From Marinilabilia sp. (GTDB lineage Bacteria; Bacteroidota; Bacteroidia; Bacteroidales; Marinilabiliaceae), in contig NZ_JADQBH010000284.1 in assembly GCF_016278715.1 (NCBI RefSeq), positions 1-58,503 on the forward strand: a DNA stretch of 58,503 nt. Direction: 5' to 3'. A program made the translations under genes and the position numbers. The notes beneath the pieces are model-generated. The model made no database searches. It was not told the DNA's origin and saw only the letters and a list, made by a program, of their open reading frames with translations. Each line of letters opens with the position of its first letter. Within the stretch, counting starts at the first letter, position 1. This document shows, one piece after another, positions 26,204 through 35,922 of the stretch.

Positions 26204-26332
26204 TCATCTTTTCACATCTCTTACGCACCTGAAACCTAAGTGCATCATTCCACTGTCAGGAGTTGATTTCATTCTTGCCGAGGCTCTGTAACCCGCACAA
26301 TATGAATCATTACAAAGAAATGAGCCTCCTCT
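26204..26332 (-). pseudogene. 3' remnant of a formylglycine-generating enzyme (SUMF1/FGE family)
   Basis: Reading the minus strand from 26332 gives about 42 codons ending in TGA at 26204. The peptide starts RGGSFLCNDSYC, continues GYRASARMKSTPDSG and ends HLGFRCVRDVKR. This is the extreme C-terminus of FGE, with both copper-binding/active-site cysteines (C-x4-C) intact. Upstream sequence in the same frame shows no FGE homology and runs into the terminator of the esterase gene, so the rest of the gene is missing. FGE activates sulfatases by converting Cys/Ser to formylglycine. The remnant implies a sulfatase-related gene once stood here. Confidence 0.8.
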
Positions 26333-26388
26333 GTTGCTTTTTTCGCAACACCCAACAACCCGGATTAGTTGAAACAAATCCAAACAAC

Positions 26389-26428
26389 AAAGGTGAATTC
26401 TCCTGAATGAACAGGAAAACTCACCTTT
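26389..26428 (-). terminator. strong hairpin after the esterase gene
   Basis: Arms of 17 bases with 15 matches (AAAGGTGA... and ...TCACCTTT) around an AATGAA loop, 20 bases past the esterase stop. On the minus strand it is followed by a T-rich stretch (TGTTGTTTGG). Confidence 0.65.
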
Positions 26429-26448
26429 ATTTTAGAACTTTACAAAGA

Positions 26449-28155
26449 CTAATCCTTCTGGCTATCCTTTACAACAACCCCAAACGATTCCAGTTCCTCA
26501 ACATCATCAGGATTCAGTTGCCAGTCATGTTCAAAAACACCTTCCACCAGAACATTATGATTGCTCTTCTCGAACAACAGAAAATCCTTCATCCCCTTTA
26601 ATGCCTGAGCACCTTTGGCTCCTCCAAAACGACTGCCGGTTTGTGGCATTTGTCCTTCCTCTTCGGGGATAAAAGTCCAGAAAGGCAACCCCGAACTTAC
26701 CACCACCAGATTCCCATTGTTGGGAAAGCAGTAAACCAGCCCCAGGCTATCCTGCTCGTTTTCAAGCCGCATCGGCAATTCAGCCGACAAGTCGGCAATT
26801 ACACTGTTGGTTTCCCGGGTGCCAAACAGCACAAGGTTGGCGTTCAGCAAATCATCACGACTCACCTGACTATCTGCAATCACACGTGGATTGACAGTGC
26901 TGTTCTGTTCAAAATAACCTCCAAAAGAAACAGAAAAATCGGCCGCTTCGCCGGCCACTGCTTTCCTGGCGGCAACCTCTTCCATTCCTTTTGCATTCTG
27001 TGTCCCATAAACATACAGATGCCGGCTTGTAACCACCTCATAAAGCGGACCTTCCAGCCCTTGCTTTTTAGCAACCACAGGTGCATGGTATTTTCCGCTC
27101 TTCCATTTCCCGTCAACTTTCGTGAAAGAATGATTGTATTTAGGAAGACTGGAAATGGTCTGACCATCGATATTAACCGCAACCTTTTCGGAAGCATTAA
27201 ACAACTTATGACCATTCATCTCCAGGGTAAAAGCTTCCAGATTATCCGTTTTAACACTGATGGAATTGTTACCGGTAAACTGAGCATCAATACGGGCCAG
27301 TGTTCCGGGAGAAAGTTTATCAATTTGTACCCAATATGCACCGGGACGTTTGTACCAACGGGTCGCATACTTTATTCTGCCGGGAAACGGATCGCGTTTT
27401 ATGTTATCGAACCATTTAAAAATTTGCCCGTTGGCATAAGCATTTGCCCAGGAATCATGCTGAACACCCGGATATTCATGATACTCCACCATGGTTCCCA
27501 TATTTCGCAACTCTTCCACAATCTGACGTGTTCCTTCGGGACGAACCACAGGATCAGCTCCTCCCTGATGAATGGCCACAGGAAGATTGAGCGCATTCTC
27601 TGTCAAATCAAAATATTCCTGAGGTGGTGCAGGACAAACAGGGGCAATAGCAGCAAATAAATCCACATAAGCCATTCCAAGATAGAGGGTGCCACCACCT
27701 CCCATAGAGAGGCCGGTTAGAAAAATCCGGTTGCGGTCAATTTTAAAATCCTTCCGGCATTTGTCGATAATCTGCAACACATCATCTTCCGGAATGCCCA
27801 CGTAACCCATTGTTCCACGGGCATAAGGTGCCACAACAATATACTCAACATCATCCCATTCGGGGAAATAGCGGGATGCCTCTGCATCATTCTCTCCGGG
27901 CAAATTTGTCTTCCCAAACACCCGCTTTAACGCAAGGCGGTGGTTCGACATTGCACCATGCAGCATTACAACCAAAGGATATTCCTTATCGGGATTAAAA
28001 TTTTGCGGCAGGTAAAGCCCATAGGGTTGCTCCGAATCGTCAATTTCGGAATAGAAGGTCTCTACCTGAGGGCCGGGCTGGTAGTACTGGGCCGAAATTG
28101 CTGAAAAGATGAACAGGGTAAAAAGAAATAAAATAAGAAGTTTTCTTAAAGACAT
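26449..28155 (-). CDS. secreted alpha/beta-hydrolase esterase (PHB depolymerase/CE1-like)
   Basis: Exported esterase of 568 residues. A signal peptide (about 1-22, SAISAQYYQ) leads into an alpha/beta-hydrolase domain (about 40-260) with oxyanion-region VVMLHGAMS, nucleophile S150 in GLSMGGGG, acid D201 in GGADPVV, and H233 in GVQHDSW. The C-terminal half (about 290-568) has no family I can name; it looks beta-rich and secreted. In this context it probably removes acyl or feruloyl-type decorations from the glycan attacked by the GH16 enzyme. Between two hairpin terminators, so likely its own transcript. Confidence 0.85.
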   Translation of the reverse strand: MSLRKLLILFLFTLFIFSAISAQYYQPGPQVETFYSEIDDSEQPYGLYLPQNFNPDKEYPLVVMLHGAMSNHRLALKRVFGKTNLPGENDAEASRYFPEWDDVEYIVVAPYARGTMGYVGIPEDDVLQIIDKCRKDFKIDRNRIFLTGLSMGGGGTLYLGMAYVDLFAAIAPVCPAPPQEYFDLTENALNLPVAIHQGGADPVVRPEGTRQIVEELRNMGTMVEYHEYPGVQHDSWANAYANGQIFKWFDNIKRDPFPGRIKYATRWYKRPGAYWVQIDKLSPGTLARIDAQFTGNNSISVKTDNLEAFTLEMNGHKLFNASEKVAVNIDGQTISSLPKYNHSFTKVDGKWKSGKYHAPVVAKKQGLEGPLYEVVTSRHLYVYGTQNAKGMEEVAARKAVAGEAADFSVSFGGYFEQNSTVNPRVIADSQVSRDDLLNANLVLFGTRETNSVIADLSAELPMRLENEQDSLGLVYCFPNNGNLVVVSSGLPFWTFIPEEEGQMPQTGSRFGGAKGAQALKGMKDFLLFEKSNHNVLVEGVFEHDWQLNPDDVEELESFGVVVKDSQKD

Positions 28156-28476
28156 ATCAGAAAGTTTACGTTATGGAAATTGATCATGCTTTCAAAAATA
28201 AATAAAGTTTTAGGATATTCTTTCCCACAAAGGAAATGTTTCTCAAACCAGTGTCGTTTAAAGCATAAAAAAAGGGGCCACCCACAAATTGCAGGCGCCC
28301 CTTTTATGGGATGTTTACCAGTAGTGCTAAAGAAATGTTTAAGATATGTTTATGGAATATATTTTAGAAAGATTGAGTTCTTATATCAGGTAAACTTAAG
28401 TTGTGCGATATTAGTTGTGCGAAGTATAAGAGCTCAAAACACAAAATCATTCCAAAGCATAAAACTCAAACAGTTT
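28156..28476. other. spacer with terminator
   Basis: 320-base AT-rich spacer. Apart from the hairpin at 28267-28307 nothing is recognised. It should hold the esterase promoter on the minus strand, but I see no clear TAnnTTTG there. Confidence 0.4.
28267..28307 (-). terminator. intrinsic terminator of the SusC-SusD-DUF1080 transcript
   Basis: 9-bp stem AAAAGGGGC/GCCCCTTTT with a run of seven T on the minus strand, about 170 bases past the DUF1080 stop codon. Confidence 0.7.
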
Positions 28477-29298
28477 CTAAAGCTCTTTTAACTTAATGTT
28501 TCTAAACCAAACATCATCTCCGTGATCCTGTAAACCGATAAATCCCAAATGTTCTTCCCCTCCTGCATTAATCATTTCTTCCCAACCTTTAAACTTGCTG
28601 TTTTCAATCATTTGTTCCCATTCCGGGGTCCAAAGATTATATTGGACTACAATCTCATCATTTTGCTTATGAGTAACAACACCTTCTTTAACTGTCACTG
28701 ACCCGGAATTCCACTCCCCCCAACCTTTACTGTTTTGAGGATTTGCAGGAATCAGATCGTACAGGGACGCCGATTGACGATTGCCATTTTTCCCAAGCTT
28801 TGCATCCAGGTGATTAACATTATCTAAAATCTGATATTCAGGAGCTGAGCGGTAAATAGGTAATTCATCAAACTCCCGCGCCAAATAAAAAACCCCACTG
28901 TTGCCTCCCTTTGACACTTTCCAGTCAAATTGCAATTCAAAGTTCTTAAACTTTTTACCATAAATAATGTCTCCTCCATCCTGCGCACCAGCTTCTCCTT
29001 CACCAGATCCATTTATTTTTATGGCATCATCTTCAATAGTCCAGGCACCGGGAACAATATTTTTCCCATACCCTCTCCATCCATCAAAATCCTCTCCATT
29101 AAAAAGTAAAACCCAACCATCTTGTTTCTCCGAATCTGTCAGAGTATTTAAAGAAATAGCCTCTTTTGTGATTTCCGATTTGTTTTTTTCGGGTAGCTCG
29201 GATGTTTCATCACCATTCTTCTTTTGACCAGATGAGCCACAGGCTGCAAGAAATAATAAAAAAACGAACAGGCTCAAAAGAATAATTTTATTTTGCAT
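28477..29298 (-). CDS. DUF1080 (3-keto-disaccharide hydrolase-like) lipoprotein
   Basis: Envelope lipoprotein of 273 residues. The signal ends in FLAACGSSG with the lipidated Cys at about residue 20. The DUF1080 concanavalin-like fold runs from about 55: DGWVLLFNGEDFDGWRGYG, then GDIIYGKKFKNFELQFDWKVSKGGNSGVFYL and a C-terminal HLGFIGLQDHGDDVWFRNIKLKEL. Members have been implicated in cleavage of 3-keto-glycosides. It follows SusD by about 110 bases with a hairpin in between, so it may be expressed at a reduced level from the same promoter. Confidence 0.9.
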   Translation of the reverse strand: MQNKIILLSLFVFLLFLAACGSSGQKKNGDETSELPEKNKSEITKEAISLNTLTDSEKQDGWVLLFNGEDFDGWRGYGKNIVPGAWTIEDDAIKINGSGEGEAGAQDGGDIIYGKKFKNFELQFDWKVSKGGNSGVFYLAREFDELPIYRSAPEYQILDNVNHLDAKLGKNGNRQSASLYDLIPANPQNSKGWGEWNSGSVTVKEGVVTHKQNDEIVVQYNLWTPEWEQMIENSKFKGWEEMINAGGEEHLGFIGLQDHGDDVWFRNIKLKEL

Positions 29299-29347
29299 AA
29301 GACAAATTTTTTAATGTGTTCAGGTAAATGAATTTAATTTTGCAATA

Positions 29348-29381
29348 CTGAAAAGCACCCTAATCGACAGGTGCTTTTCAG
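29348..29381 (-). terminator. 12-bp perfect hairpin between SusD and DUF1080 genes
   Basis: CTGAAAAGCACC pairs with GGTGCTTTTCAG across a 10-base loop. It lacks a clean T-run on the minus strand, so it may attenuate or protect the upstream susCD mRNA rather than stop transcription completely. Confidence 0.55.
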
Positions 29382-29409
29382 TCTCAGGTTTTTAAAAATA
29401 ATACCTCAA

Positions 29410-30960
29410 TTAATAACCATCATTTTGAGTCAAATCTTCATTCACATCAATGGCCGAAGTGGGCAGTGCAAAAACTGTTTTGGTTGCATCCGTAGCTGGC
29501 TTTTCCTGCCACGTTCCTGTAAATTTACCAAACCGGATTAAATCCTGACGACGGAAACCTTCCCAGTAAAGCTCAAAGCCCCTTTCGTCTAAAATATCAT
29601 TAAGCGTCAAAGTCTCAAGTTCAGGAAGCTCCATCCCCTCAGCACTTCGGTGCGATCGGATAAAATTGATATCTTCAAGGGCCCCGGCCTCATCACCATT
29701 TCTAAATTTAGCTTCAGCACGTGTCAGATAAATATCGGAAATCCTCAGAATGGGAACATCGTTGGACGAGGAAAACTGACGTTCTGTTTCGGGTTTGGGT
29801 GCAAACTTAACCACCCTGACACCGTAATTTTCGGGAGAATCTCCCAGAACAATGTCCGGCACAAAAATCAGGGGATCACCATTCCTCATCTCCAAAGGTT
29901 CACCATCAGGTCCATATTGCTGGCCAATAAGAAATCCCTGATTAAAACCGGTTTCGTCCATAATACGATCGTCATAAAACCGTGCATCGTTATCCCGGTC
30001 CCAGGTATCTACAAATGTAGATGTTGTGGAGCCACCATTCCAAAGACTGGTATAATTCCCAAAGGTCTGGCTATAGTGCAAAGTAAAATTGACCCAAACA
30101 CTGCCACCGCCCATATCAAATTCATCACTCATGGGTACAGTAAAAATAAATTCAGGATGATCACCGGTAACATCATGCTGAAACATTGACCAATAGTCGT
30201 CCGTCACTTCATATTCACCAGAATTGATAACATCATCTGCATAAGAGATTGCCTCACTCCACATTTCAGCGCCTCCATAAACCTCATAATTAAGATAAAG
30301 TTTGGCCAGCAAAGCGTTTGCAGCTCCCTGGGTAACACGTTCAGTTCCAACTTCCGTTCTGGTTTTGAGATTCGGCAAAACTGCTTTCACCTCTTCAATG
30401 ATAAAATCAACGGCTTCTTTTCCTTCCAAAACCTGCGGTGTTACTGAAAAATCAAGCTGATCAGAAGGGCGAAATGGGACTTTACCCCAAAGATCATAAA
30501 TGACATACATATAATAGGCTCTTAGGAACCGGGCCTCATTGATATACTGCTCAGTTGTTTCATTCTGCTCAAACTGTCCAATATAATGAATGGCTGTATT
30601 GGAACGTGAAAGCCCACGGCTCATGGCATCCCAAACGTTCTTAAGTCTGATGTGATCTGCATTCCAGGTATGAACATGCAACTGCTGCCAAGCACCATTG
30701 TCAAACCAGTCAGTTCCCCGCGTAGGAAAAACCGTCTCGTCGGTGGTAATCTGCTGAAGTCCCCAATAGTCATACCACTCAATAAGCTGTCGGAGACTTG
30801 CATAAGGCGGATTAATAAGTGACTGAACGTTATTTGGATTGCGAATCAGATCGCCTCCAAGTGTTTCATCTATTATATTTTCTTCCAAATCGGTACATCC
30901 CATCATTGAGAAGGCCAGGAAAAACACCGACAGTGAAAAAAGGATATTATTTCGTTTCAT
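29410..30960 (-). CDS. SusD/RagB family outer-membrane lipoprotein
   Basis: Cell-surface glycan-binding lipoprotein of 516 residues. The lipoprotein signal ends in MMGCTDLEE (Cys at about 22). SusD hallmarks are NNVQSLINPPYASLRQLIEW near the N-terminus, the TPR-like helices (EARFLRAYYMYVIYDLWGKVP), and the C-terminal ILDERGFELYWEGFRRQDLIRFGKF. It would form the lid on the SusC channel encoded 30 bases upstream on the same strand. Confidence 0.95.
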   Translation of the reverse strand: MKRNNILFSLSVFFLAFSMMGCTDLEENIIDETLGGDLIRNPNNVQSLINPPYASLRQLIEWYDYWGLQQITTDETVFPTRGTDWFDNGAWQQLHVHTWNADHIRLKNVWDAMSRGLSRSNTAIHYIGQFEQNETTEQYINEARFLRAYYMYVIYDLWGKVPFRPSDQLDFSVTPQVLEGKEAVDFIIEEVKAVLPNLKTRTEVGTERVTQGAANALLAKLYLNYEVYGGAEMWSEAISYADDVINSGEYEVTDDYWSMFQHDVTGDHPEFIFTVPMSDEFDMGGGSVWVNFTLHYSQTFGNYTSLWNGGSTTSTFVDTWDRDNDARFYDDRIMDETGFNQGFLIGQQYGPDGEPLEMRNGDPLIFVPDIVLGDSPENYGVRVVKFAPKPETERQFSSSNDVPILRISDIYLTRAEAKFRNGDEAGALEDINFIRSHRSAEGMELPELETLTLNDILDERGFELYWEGFRRQDLIRFGKFTGTWQEKPATDATKTVFALPTSAIDVNEDLTQNDGY

Positions 30961-30990
30961 AATTTTTTATATTAAAATAATTTATCAACA

Positions 30991-33900
30991 TCAAAACTGA
31001 AGATTTACACCAAAAGTAATTGTCCGGGGCAATGGGTAAGATGTATAATCAACGCCCATAGACGGAACACCATTTTCTCCTGCATCCACACTCACCTCAG
31101 GATCAAATCCCGAATAATCAGAGATTAAAAGCAGGTTGTTACCGGTGGCATAGATACGGGCCGTACTGATCCAATCCAAAGCATTGGTATCAAAGGTATA
31201 ACCCAGAGTAAGATTTGAGAAGCGCAGGAATGAACCATCTTCCACAAAACGGGAAGAAAATGCATTGGAGTTGGCGGGTGACTCATTTGAGTTATAAACG
31301 GCCTCAGTTACATTTGAATTACGTTCAAGTGTTCCCTTCACAAAAATGGCATTAGCTGTGTTGTTATAGACCTTATTACCTTCTGAACCATACCAAAACA
31401 TGCTAAGATCAAAACCTTTGTATGTGAAAGAAGTGTTGAAACTGTAAGTGAAATCGGGCAAGGCCGAACCCAGTGGCTCCAATACATCATTTCCTTCCTC
31501 ATCTTGTTTATATTGACTGATTCCTTCTTCGTTGAACCCCTCAAAAACACGTCCATAGAAAGTACCAATAGGTTCCCCATTTGTAATTATCTGCACCCGG
31601 GTTCCCGATAATCCCTGACCGGAAGCATTTCCTGTTTCGATTAACGTCACAGGAAGGTCTTCCACCTCATTCTTTACCTTAGAAAAATTAAAACCCAGAT
31701 TCCAGATCAAATCATTATTTTGAATTATATCTCCATCCAATCCAATTTCATAACCGGTATTTATTATTTTAAGATCCGGAACATTCTGCCACTGAGTGTC
31801 TGTAACGGCAGGCGCTTTTGCAAAAACTTCAAGTAATACATCTTCTGTTTGTTTACTGAAAATATCAAGAGTACCTCTCAGGCGGTTATCAACAAACCCA
31901 AAGTCCAATCCAATATTAGTCTGATAGGTGGTCTCCCACTGAATATCAGGATTCGGAGTTCGAAGAAAGGTGATTCCCGGTGTTAAAACTCCGTTGAAAT
32001 ACCCATTGGCTGAAGGAGTTGTTCCGACAGCCAACAAAGAAATTTTATCCTGGATTTCCTGATTACCGGTCATACCCCATCCAATACGAAGCTTCAGATT
32101 ACTAATAGCATCAACATCGGCAATAAATTGTTCTTCTGAGAGACGCCAGGCAATAGCTGCAGAAGGGAAAAAACCATATTTATTATTTTCTCCGAACTTG
32201 GAAGAACCGTCGGAACGTGCTGTTAGGGTAAGTAAGTATTTTTGATCAAGAGAATAATTGAAACGTCCAAAAAACGACTGCAATTCTCTTTCATATGCAT
32301 AAGAACCAGCCTCGGGAGAAGAGGGACTGCCATATCCGAGATTATTGGTATAAAGAATATCATCAACTTCAAAACCAGTTACCCTGATTTGTGTCCCCGA
32401 GACTTTAAAATACTGATAAGCATGGCCGGCAAGAACATTAACTCTGTGCCGATTATTCAAATCAGAATTCCATGTCACGAAATTTTCAACCAAACGGTTA
32501 TTGGCCGCAATTGAATTAACATTGGCTTCCCCTTTGTTTGTCAGATAATTAAGCTCATATCCCTGATTAACTTTCCGCTCAGCCACCGACCGGTCCAATC
32601 CGATATTCAGTTTATACTTCAGATTCGTGAGAAGCTCTAACTCTACCGACATATTGGTTAATATGCGATTGGTACGAGTAACATCATCCGTCAGATTCAT
32701 CATAGCCACCGGATTACGCTGTTCTATAGTATGCTGATAATAGCTGCCATCTTCTGCATAAATAGGAAATGTGGGATTAAGTTTGAGTGCAGTAAGAATC
32801 AGATCACCCTCAAATCCACCTGTTTCACCAATGGGGGCACGGCTGTCTTCTACATGAGAGGCAATCAGGGTTCCCTGTAAATTCAGTCTGCCATCAAATG
32901 CAGTCTGGCTTACTTTTATATTACCATTGATCTTCTCCATGCCGGTGGTGGTAATGATACCTTCCTGATCAAGATATCCAATCGATGCACGATACATCAG
33001 ATTATCAGTTCCACCCCCGTAGGAAAAGTTGTGGTTTTGAGTTTTAGCGGTCTGGAAAATTTGATCCTGCCAATCGGTACTGGCACCCAGATCAAGTAAC
33101 TTAGTTCCATCCTGCTTGGTATATTGGCGGAATTGACTAGCTGACAACACATCAATTTTTTCTCTTACCTGCGATACTCCATAGTATCCATTATAAGAAA
33201 TGGTTCCCTCACCTTTAACTCCCTTTTTTGTGGTAATCAGAATCACACCATTGGCACCCCGGGCACCATAAATGGCTGTGGAAGATGCATCCTTCAATAT
33301 ATCAATAGATTCAATATCTTCCGGGTTCAAAAAACTAATCGGATTTTTATTGGACGCCTGGTTAATTCCCGCAGGTGCAGCCCCGTCAGGGGTAAGATCG
33401 GCATTATCAAGCGGTACTCCGTCCACCACATACAATGGCTCTTGTCCGGAACGGATCGAATTTGTACCCCTTACCCTGACTGACATTCCGGCACCAGGCT
33501 CACCGTTATTCTGGAAAAATTAACACCAGGAACACGGCCCTGCATCATTTCAGCGGGTGAGCTAGCCACACTCTTGTTCATCTCGTCTTCAGTAAGCCGG
33601 CTGGTTGCACCTGTCATATCCGACTTTCTCATTACGCCATAACCAATGGCAACAACTTCGTCCAAGCCAATGGAAGTCTGCTCCATAACCACATCAATTC
33701 GATTTCTGCCTCTAACTTCAATGCTTTGTTGAAGCATTCCTACAAATGAATAATTGAGAATCGCATTTTCGGGAACATTCTCAAGTACATAATTACCATC
33801 AACATCAGTAATGGTTCCATTCATCGTTCCATCTACCACAACAGAAACACCCGGAACCGGATCTCCGTTTTCATCTGCAACCTGTCCTCTCACCGAAATT

Positions 33901-34298
33901 TCCTGTTGCTGGGAAAGGTCACTGTTCAAATACCTCGGAACAATCACAATACTTTCATCGATTACCTTGTATGATACGTTTTCACCCTCAAGAAGCTGGT
34001 TTAGCACAATATCGACATCATAATTGTCCACCGAAATAGAAATAATCCGTTCATCATCCACCACATCCTTTTTATAAAATAGTGAATAACTTGTTTGAGA
34101 TTCAATTGCATCAAACGCTTTTGACAGTTTAACATTTTCAAGATGAATCGAAACTTTCCCTACCTGGGAAAAAGAATTGTTTGCAGAGGCTGTAAATATT
34201 GCCACAAACAAAAACATAGCTGACATTTTCATGATCAACAGGGTTTTACTTGCACGAGAATTGTAGAACCTTCCCGCACAAAGTGCAAATTTTTTCAT
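30991..34298 (-). pseudogene. SusC-type TonB-linked outer-membrane protein, frameshifted
   Basis: Outer-membrane glycan importer, about 1105 residues if repaired. 33471-34298 encodes the signal peptide, the STN (FecA-like signalling) domain (about 45-115), a carboxypeptidase-like domain (about 130-210) and the start of the plug. 30991-33486 carries the rest of the plug and the barrel ([23 protein letters not shown] ... ITFGVNLQF). A single missing base near 33514-33521 breaks the frame. Adding one C gives continuous [19 protein letters not shown], exactly the conserved plug sequence. The STN domain plus the neighbouring FecR and sigma genes predict trans-envelope signalling. The barrel appears intact, so the lesion is recent, phase-variable or a sequencing error. 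Confidence 0.9.
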
Positions 34299-34328
34299 AC
34301 ATTTGGATTGTTTAAACGTTAGTAAATG

Positions 34329-34344
34329 GCCCCGCTTTCGGGGC
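34329..34344 (-). promoter_or_regulatory. leader hairpin 1 upstream of the SusC gene
   Basis: GCCCCG/CGGGGC perfect 6-bp stem with a CTTT loop, 30 bases before the SusC start codon and after the FecR gene. Confidence 0.5.
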
Positions 34345-34360
34345 GTTTATTGAATTCTGA

Positions 34361-34386
34361 CAGGAATCAGCCCCCACTGATTCCTG
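34361..34386 (-). terminator. hairpin 2 between FecR and SusC genes
   Basis: Perfect 10-bp stem CAGGAATCAG/CTGATTCCTG with a 6-base loop, 20 bases past the FecR stop. Together with hairpin 1 it sits in a 108-base spacer, a plausible attenuation or processing site between fecR and susC. Confidence 0.55.
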
Positions 34387-34406
34387 TTGTTTTATAATAA
34401 TGTCAG

Positions 34407-35390
34407 TTACTTTTTCAATAGTATCTGATTTCTATTTATTTCATATTTTATACCTGTAGAAACCCGCAACATCTCCAATGCTTTAAGAATTGATTTATCA
34501 AGGCTTACAGCGCCTCGGTAACGAAAGTTTTTCAAATCTTCAGTTTCAAAAACAAATTCAACATCATAAATTTTAGCCAGCTGCCTGGTAATACAACTCA
34601 ACTTTTCATCTTTAAACTCCAGCAAACCTGAATGCCAGGAGGTAAATATCCGCGTATCCACATGGGAAACTTTCATATCCGAGTTCCTTACTACCACCTG
34701 CGTCCCTGGTTCTATCTCCACTTTTTTATCAGCACTCTCAACACTAACCTTCCCCTCCTCAAGCGTTATTGTAACAGGTTCTGAAGTCTCGTAAGCCTCA
34801 ACATTAAAGCTTGTGCCCAAAGCCGTAACTCTCACATTTGCTGCTTCCACCAGGAAAGGAGCGCTTTTATCCTTTTCAACCTGAAAAAACCCCTCCCCGT
34901 TTAATTGAATAGTCCGGTTCTTTTGACCATATTTTGAAGAATAGACCACTGAACTACCACCGTTTAACCAAACCCGTGAACCATCAGGTAGTTCTATACT
35001 GGATGACTGACCGTTAACAGAGGAGACTGTATAAAAAAACTCTTTCTGAAAAATGCCTGTATACCCAGAATACCAAACTCCCACCGACGCCATTAAAATG
35101 ATAATGGCAACAGCTGCAACTCTTGTCCAACTGTAAAATCGATGAAGAAGTGTATATTTTGATTTTTGTTCCTCTGCTTCGTTTAGATTTATTGAGTGGT
35201 GAATTTTATCGAGAACAGAGTCAAAATCCACACCGGTTTCTATCTGTTTTCCCTCCAATTCGTACCAATATTTACTCAAAAACTGATGCAATTCACCTGT
35301 GGAAGCCTTAGCCCTAAACTTGGCCAAAACCTGTTTTTCCTCATTCGGGTTGCATTCCCCTTCAATGTATTTTCTAAAAAGCTGCTCCAT
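34407..35390 (-). CDS. FecR family anti-sigma factor
   Basis: Inner-membrane anti-sigma regulator of 327 residues. The cytoplasmic N-terminus (about 1-85; YIEGECNPNEEKQVLAKF) would bind the ECF sigma factor. There is one TM (about 93-112), then the FecR domain (SIELPDGSRVWLNGGSSVVY ... VRVTALGTSFNVEAYE) and a C-terminal STN-interacting domain (LARQLAKIYDVEFVFET is approximated by ITRQLAKIYDVEFVFE). It would relay the state of the adjacent SusC STN domain. Its cognate sigma gene is divergent rather than just upstream in the same direction. Confidence 0.93.
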   Translation of the reverse strand: MEQLFRKYIEGECNPNEEKQVLAKFRAKASTGELHQFLSKYWYELEGKQIETGVDFDSVLDKIHHSINLNEAEEQKSKYTLLHRFYSWTRVAAVAIIILMASVGVWYSGYTGIFQKEFFYTVSSVNGQSSSIELPDGSRVWLNGGSSVVYSSKYGQKNRTIQLNGEGFFQVEKDKSAPFLVEAANVRVTALGTSFNVEAYETSEPVTITLEEGKVSVESADKKVEIEPGTQVVVRNSDMKVSHVDTRIFTSWHSGLLEFKDEKLSCITRQLAKIYDVEFVFETEDLKNFRYRGAVSLDKSILKALEMLRVSTGIKYEINRNQILLKK

Positions 35391-35922
35391 TCAAGTTTTC
35401 ATGGCAGGGACATTCATCCCTTAATTAATTTCCTATGACTTCTATATAGTAAAACGCACAAGGTTCGATTAACCCCTGAATTATTTTAAATTTAATTTAC
35501 ATTTTTTTATAATTTCATTGTTTAAACCTCACGAAAATCACTTCAAATCAACCATTTTCGGGTATGTACAAACAAGAATAATCTATAATATTCACTTAAC
35601 CTGAATTGCTCATAAACAATCTATTACAACGCCCAACTATCAGCAATCAAAAGCCTCCTCATCAAATTTAAATTGAGAATAATTCACTATTTCTTTTCTC
35701 AATTTGTTTGCTAGTACCAGTCATTTTGGGTATTTAATCATCTCCTAACGAAGATTCGTGAATCAAACAAGTTAATCACTATATGGTTACAATCATGCTT
35801 CGCTGAAAAGTGTTGACTTATTTATGTTTTTCATTAAATTTTCACGCTGCATACCTAATTGAATAAAAAAGAAAAGACACCCCTTTGTGATTTTTTGTTT
35901 AATTTTGCAAAAAACAGAAAAA
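35391..35922. other. 532-base divergent spacer between FecR and sigma genes
   Basis: AT-rich (visibly lower GC than neighbours), no gene recognised. It should contain the promoters of both the fecR-susCD transcript and the sigma gene. Confidence 0.5.
35900..35907 (+). promoter_or_regulatory. possible -7 box for the sigma gene
   Basis: TAATTTTG matches TAnnTTTG, 15 bases before ATG 35923. The nearest upstream TTTG (35884) is too close for a standard -33 element, so this is tentative. Confidence 0.3.

Noticed and set aside
26641-27660. 339-codon open frame on the plus strand
   Set aside because: Antisense to the esterase, whose catalytic motifs are clear; low-complexity translation without homology.
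35455-35480. tRNA T-arm-like GGTTCGATTAACC
   Set aside because: No acceptor, D-arm or anticodon stem can be paired around it.
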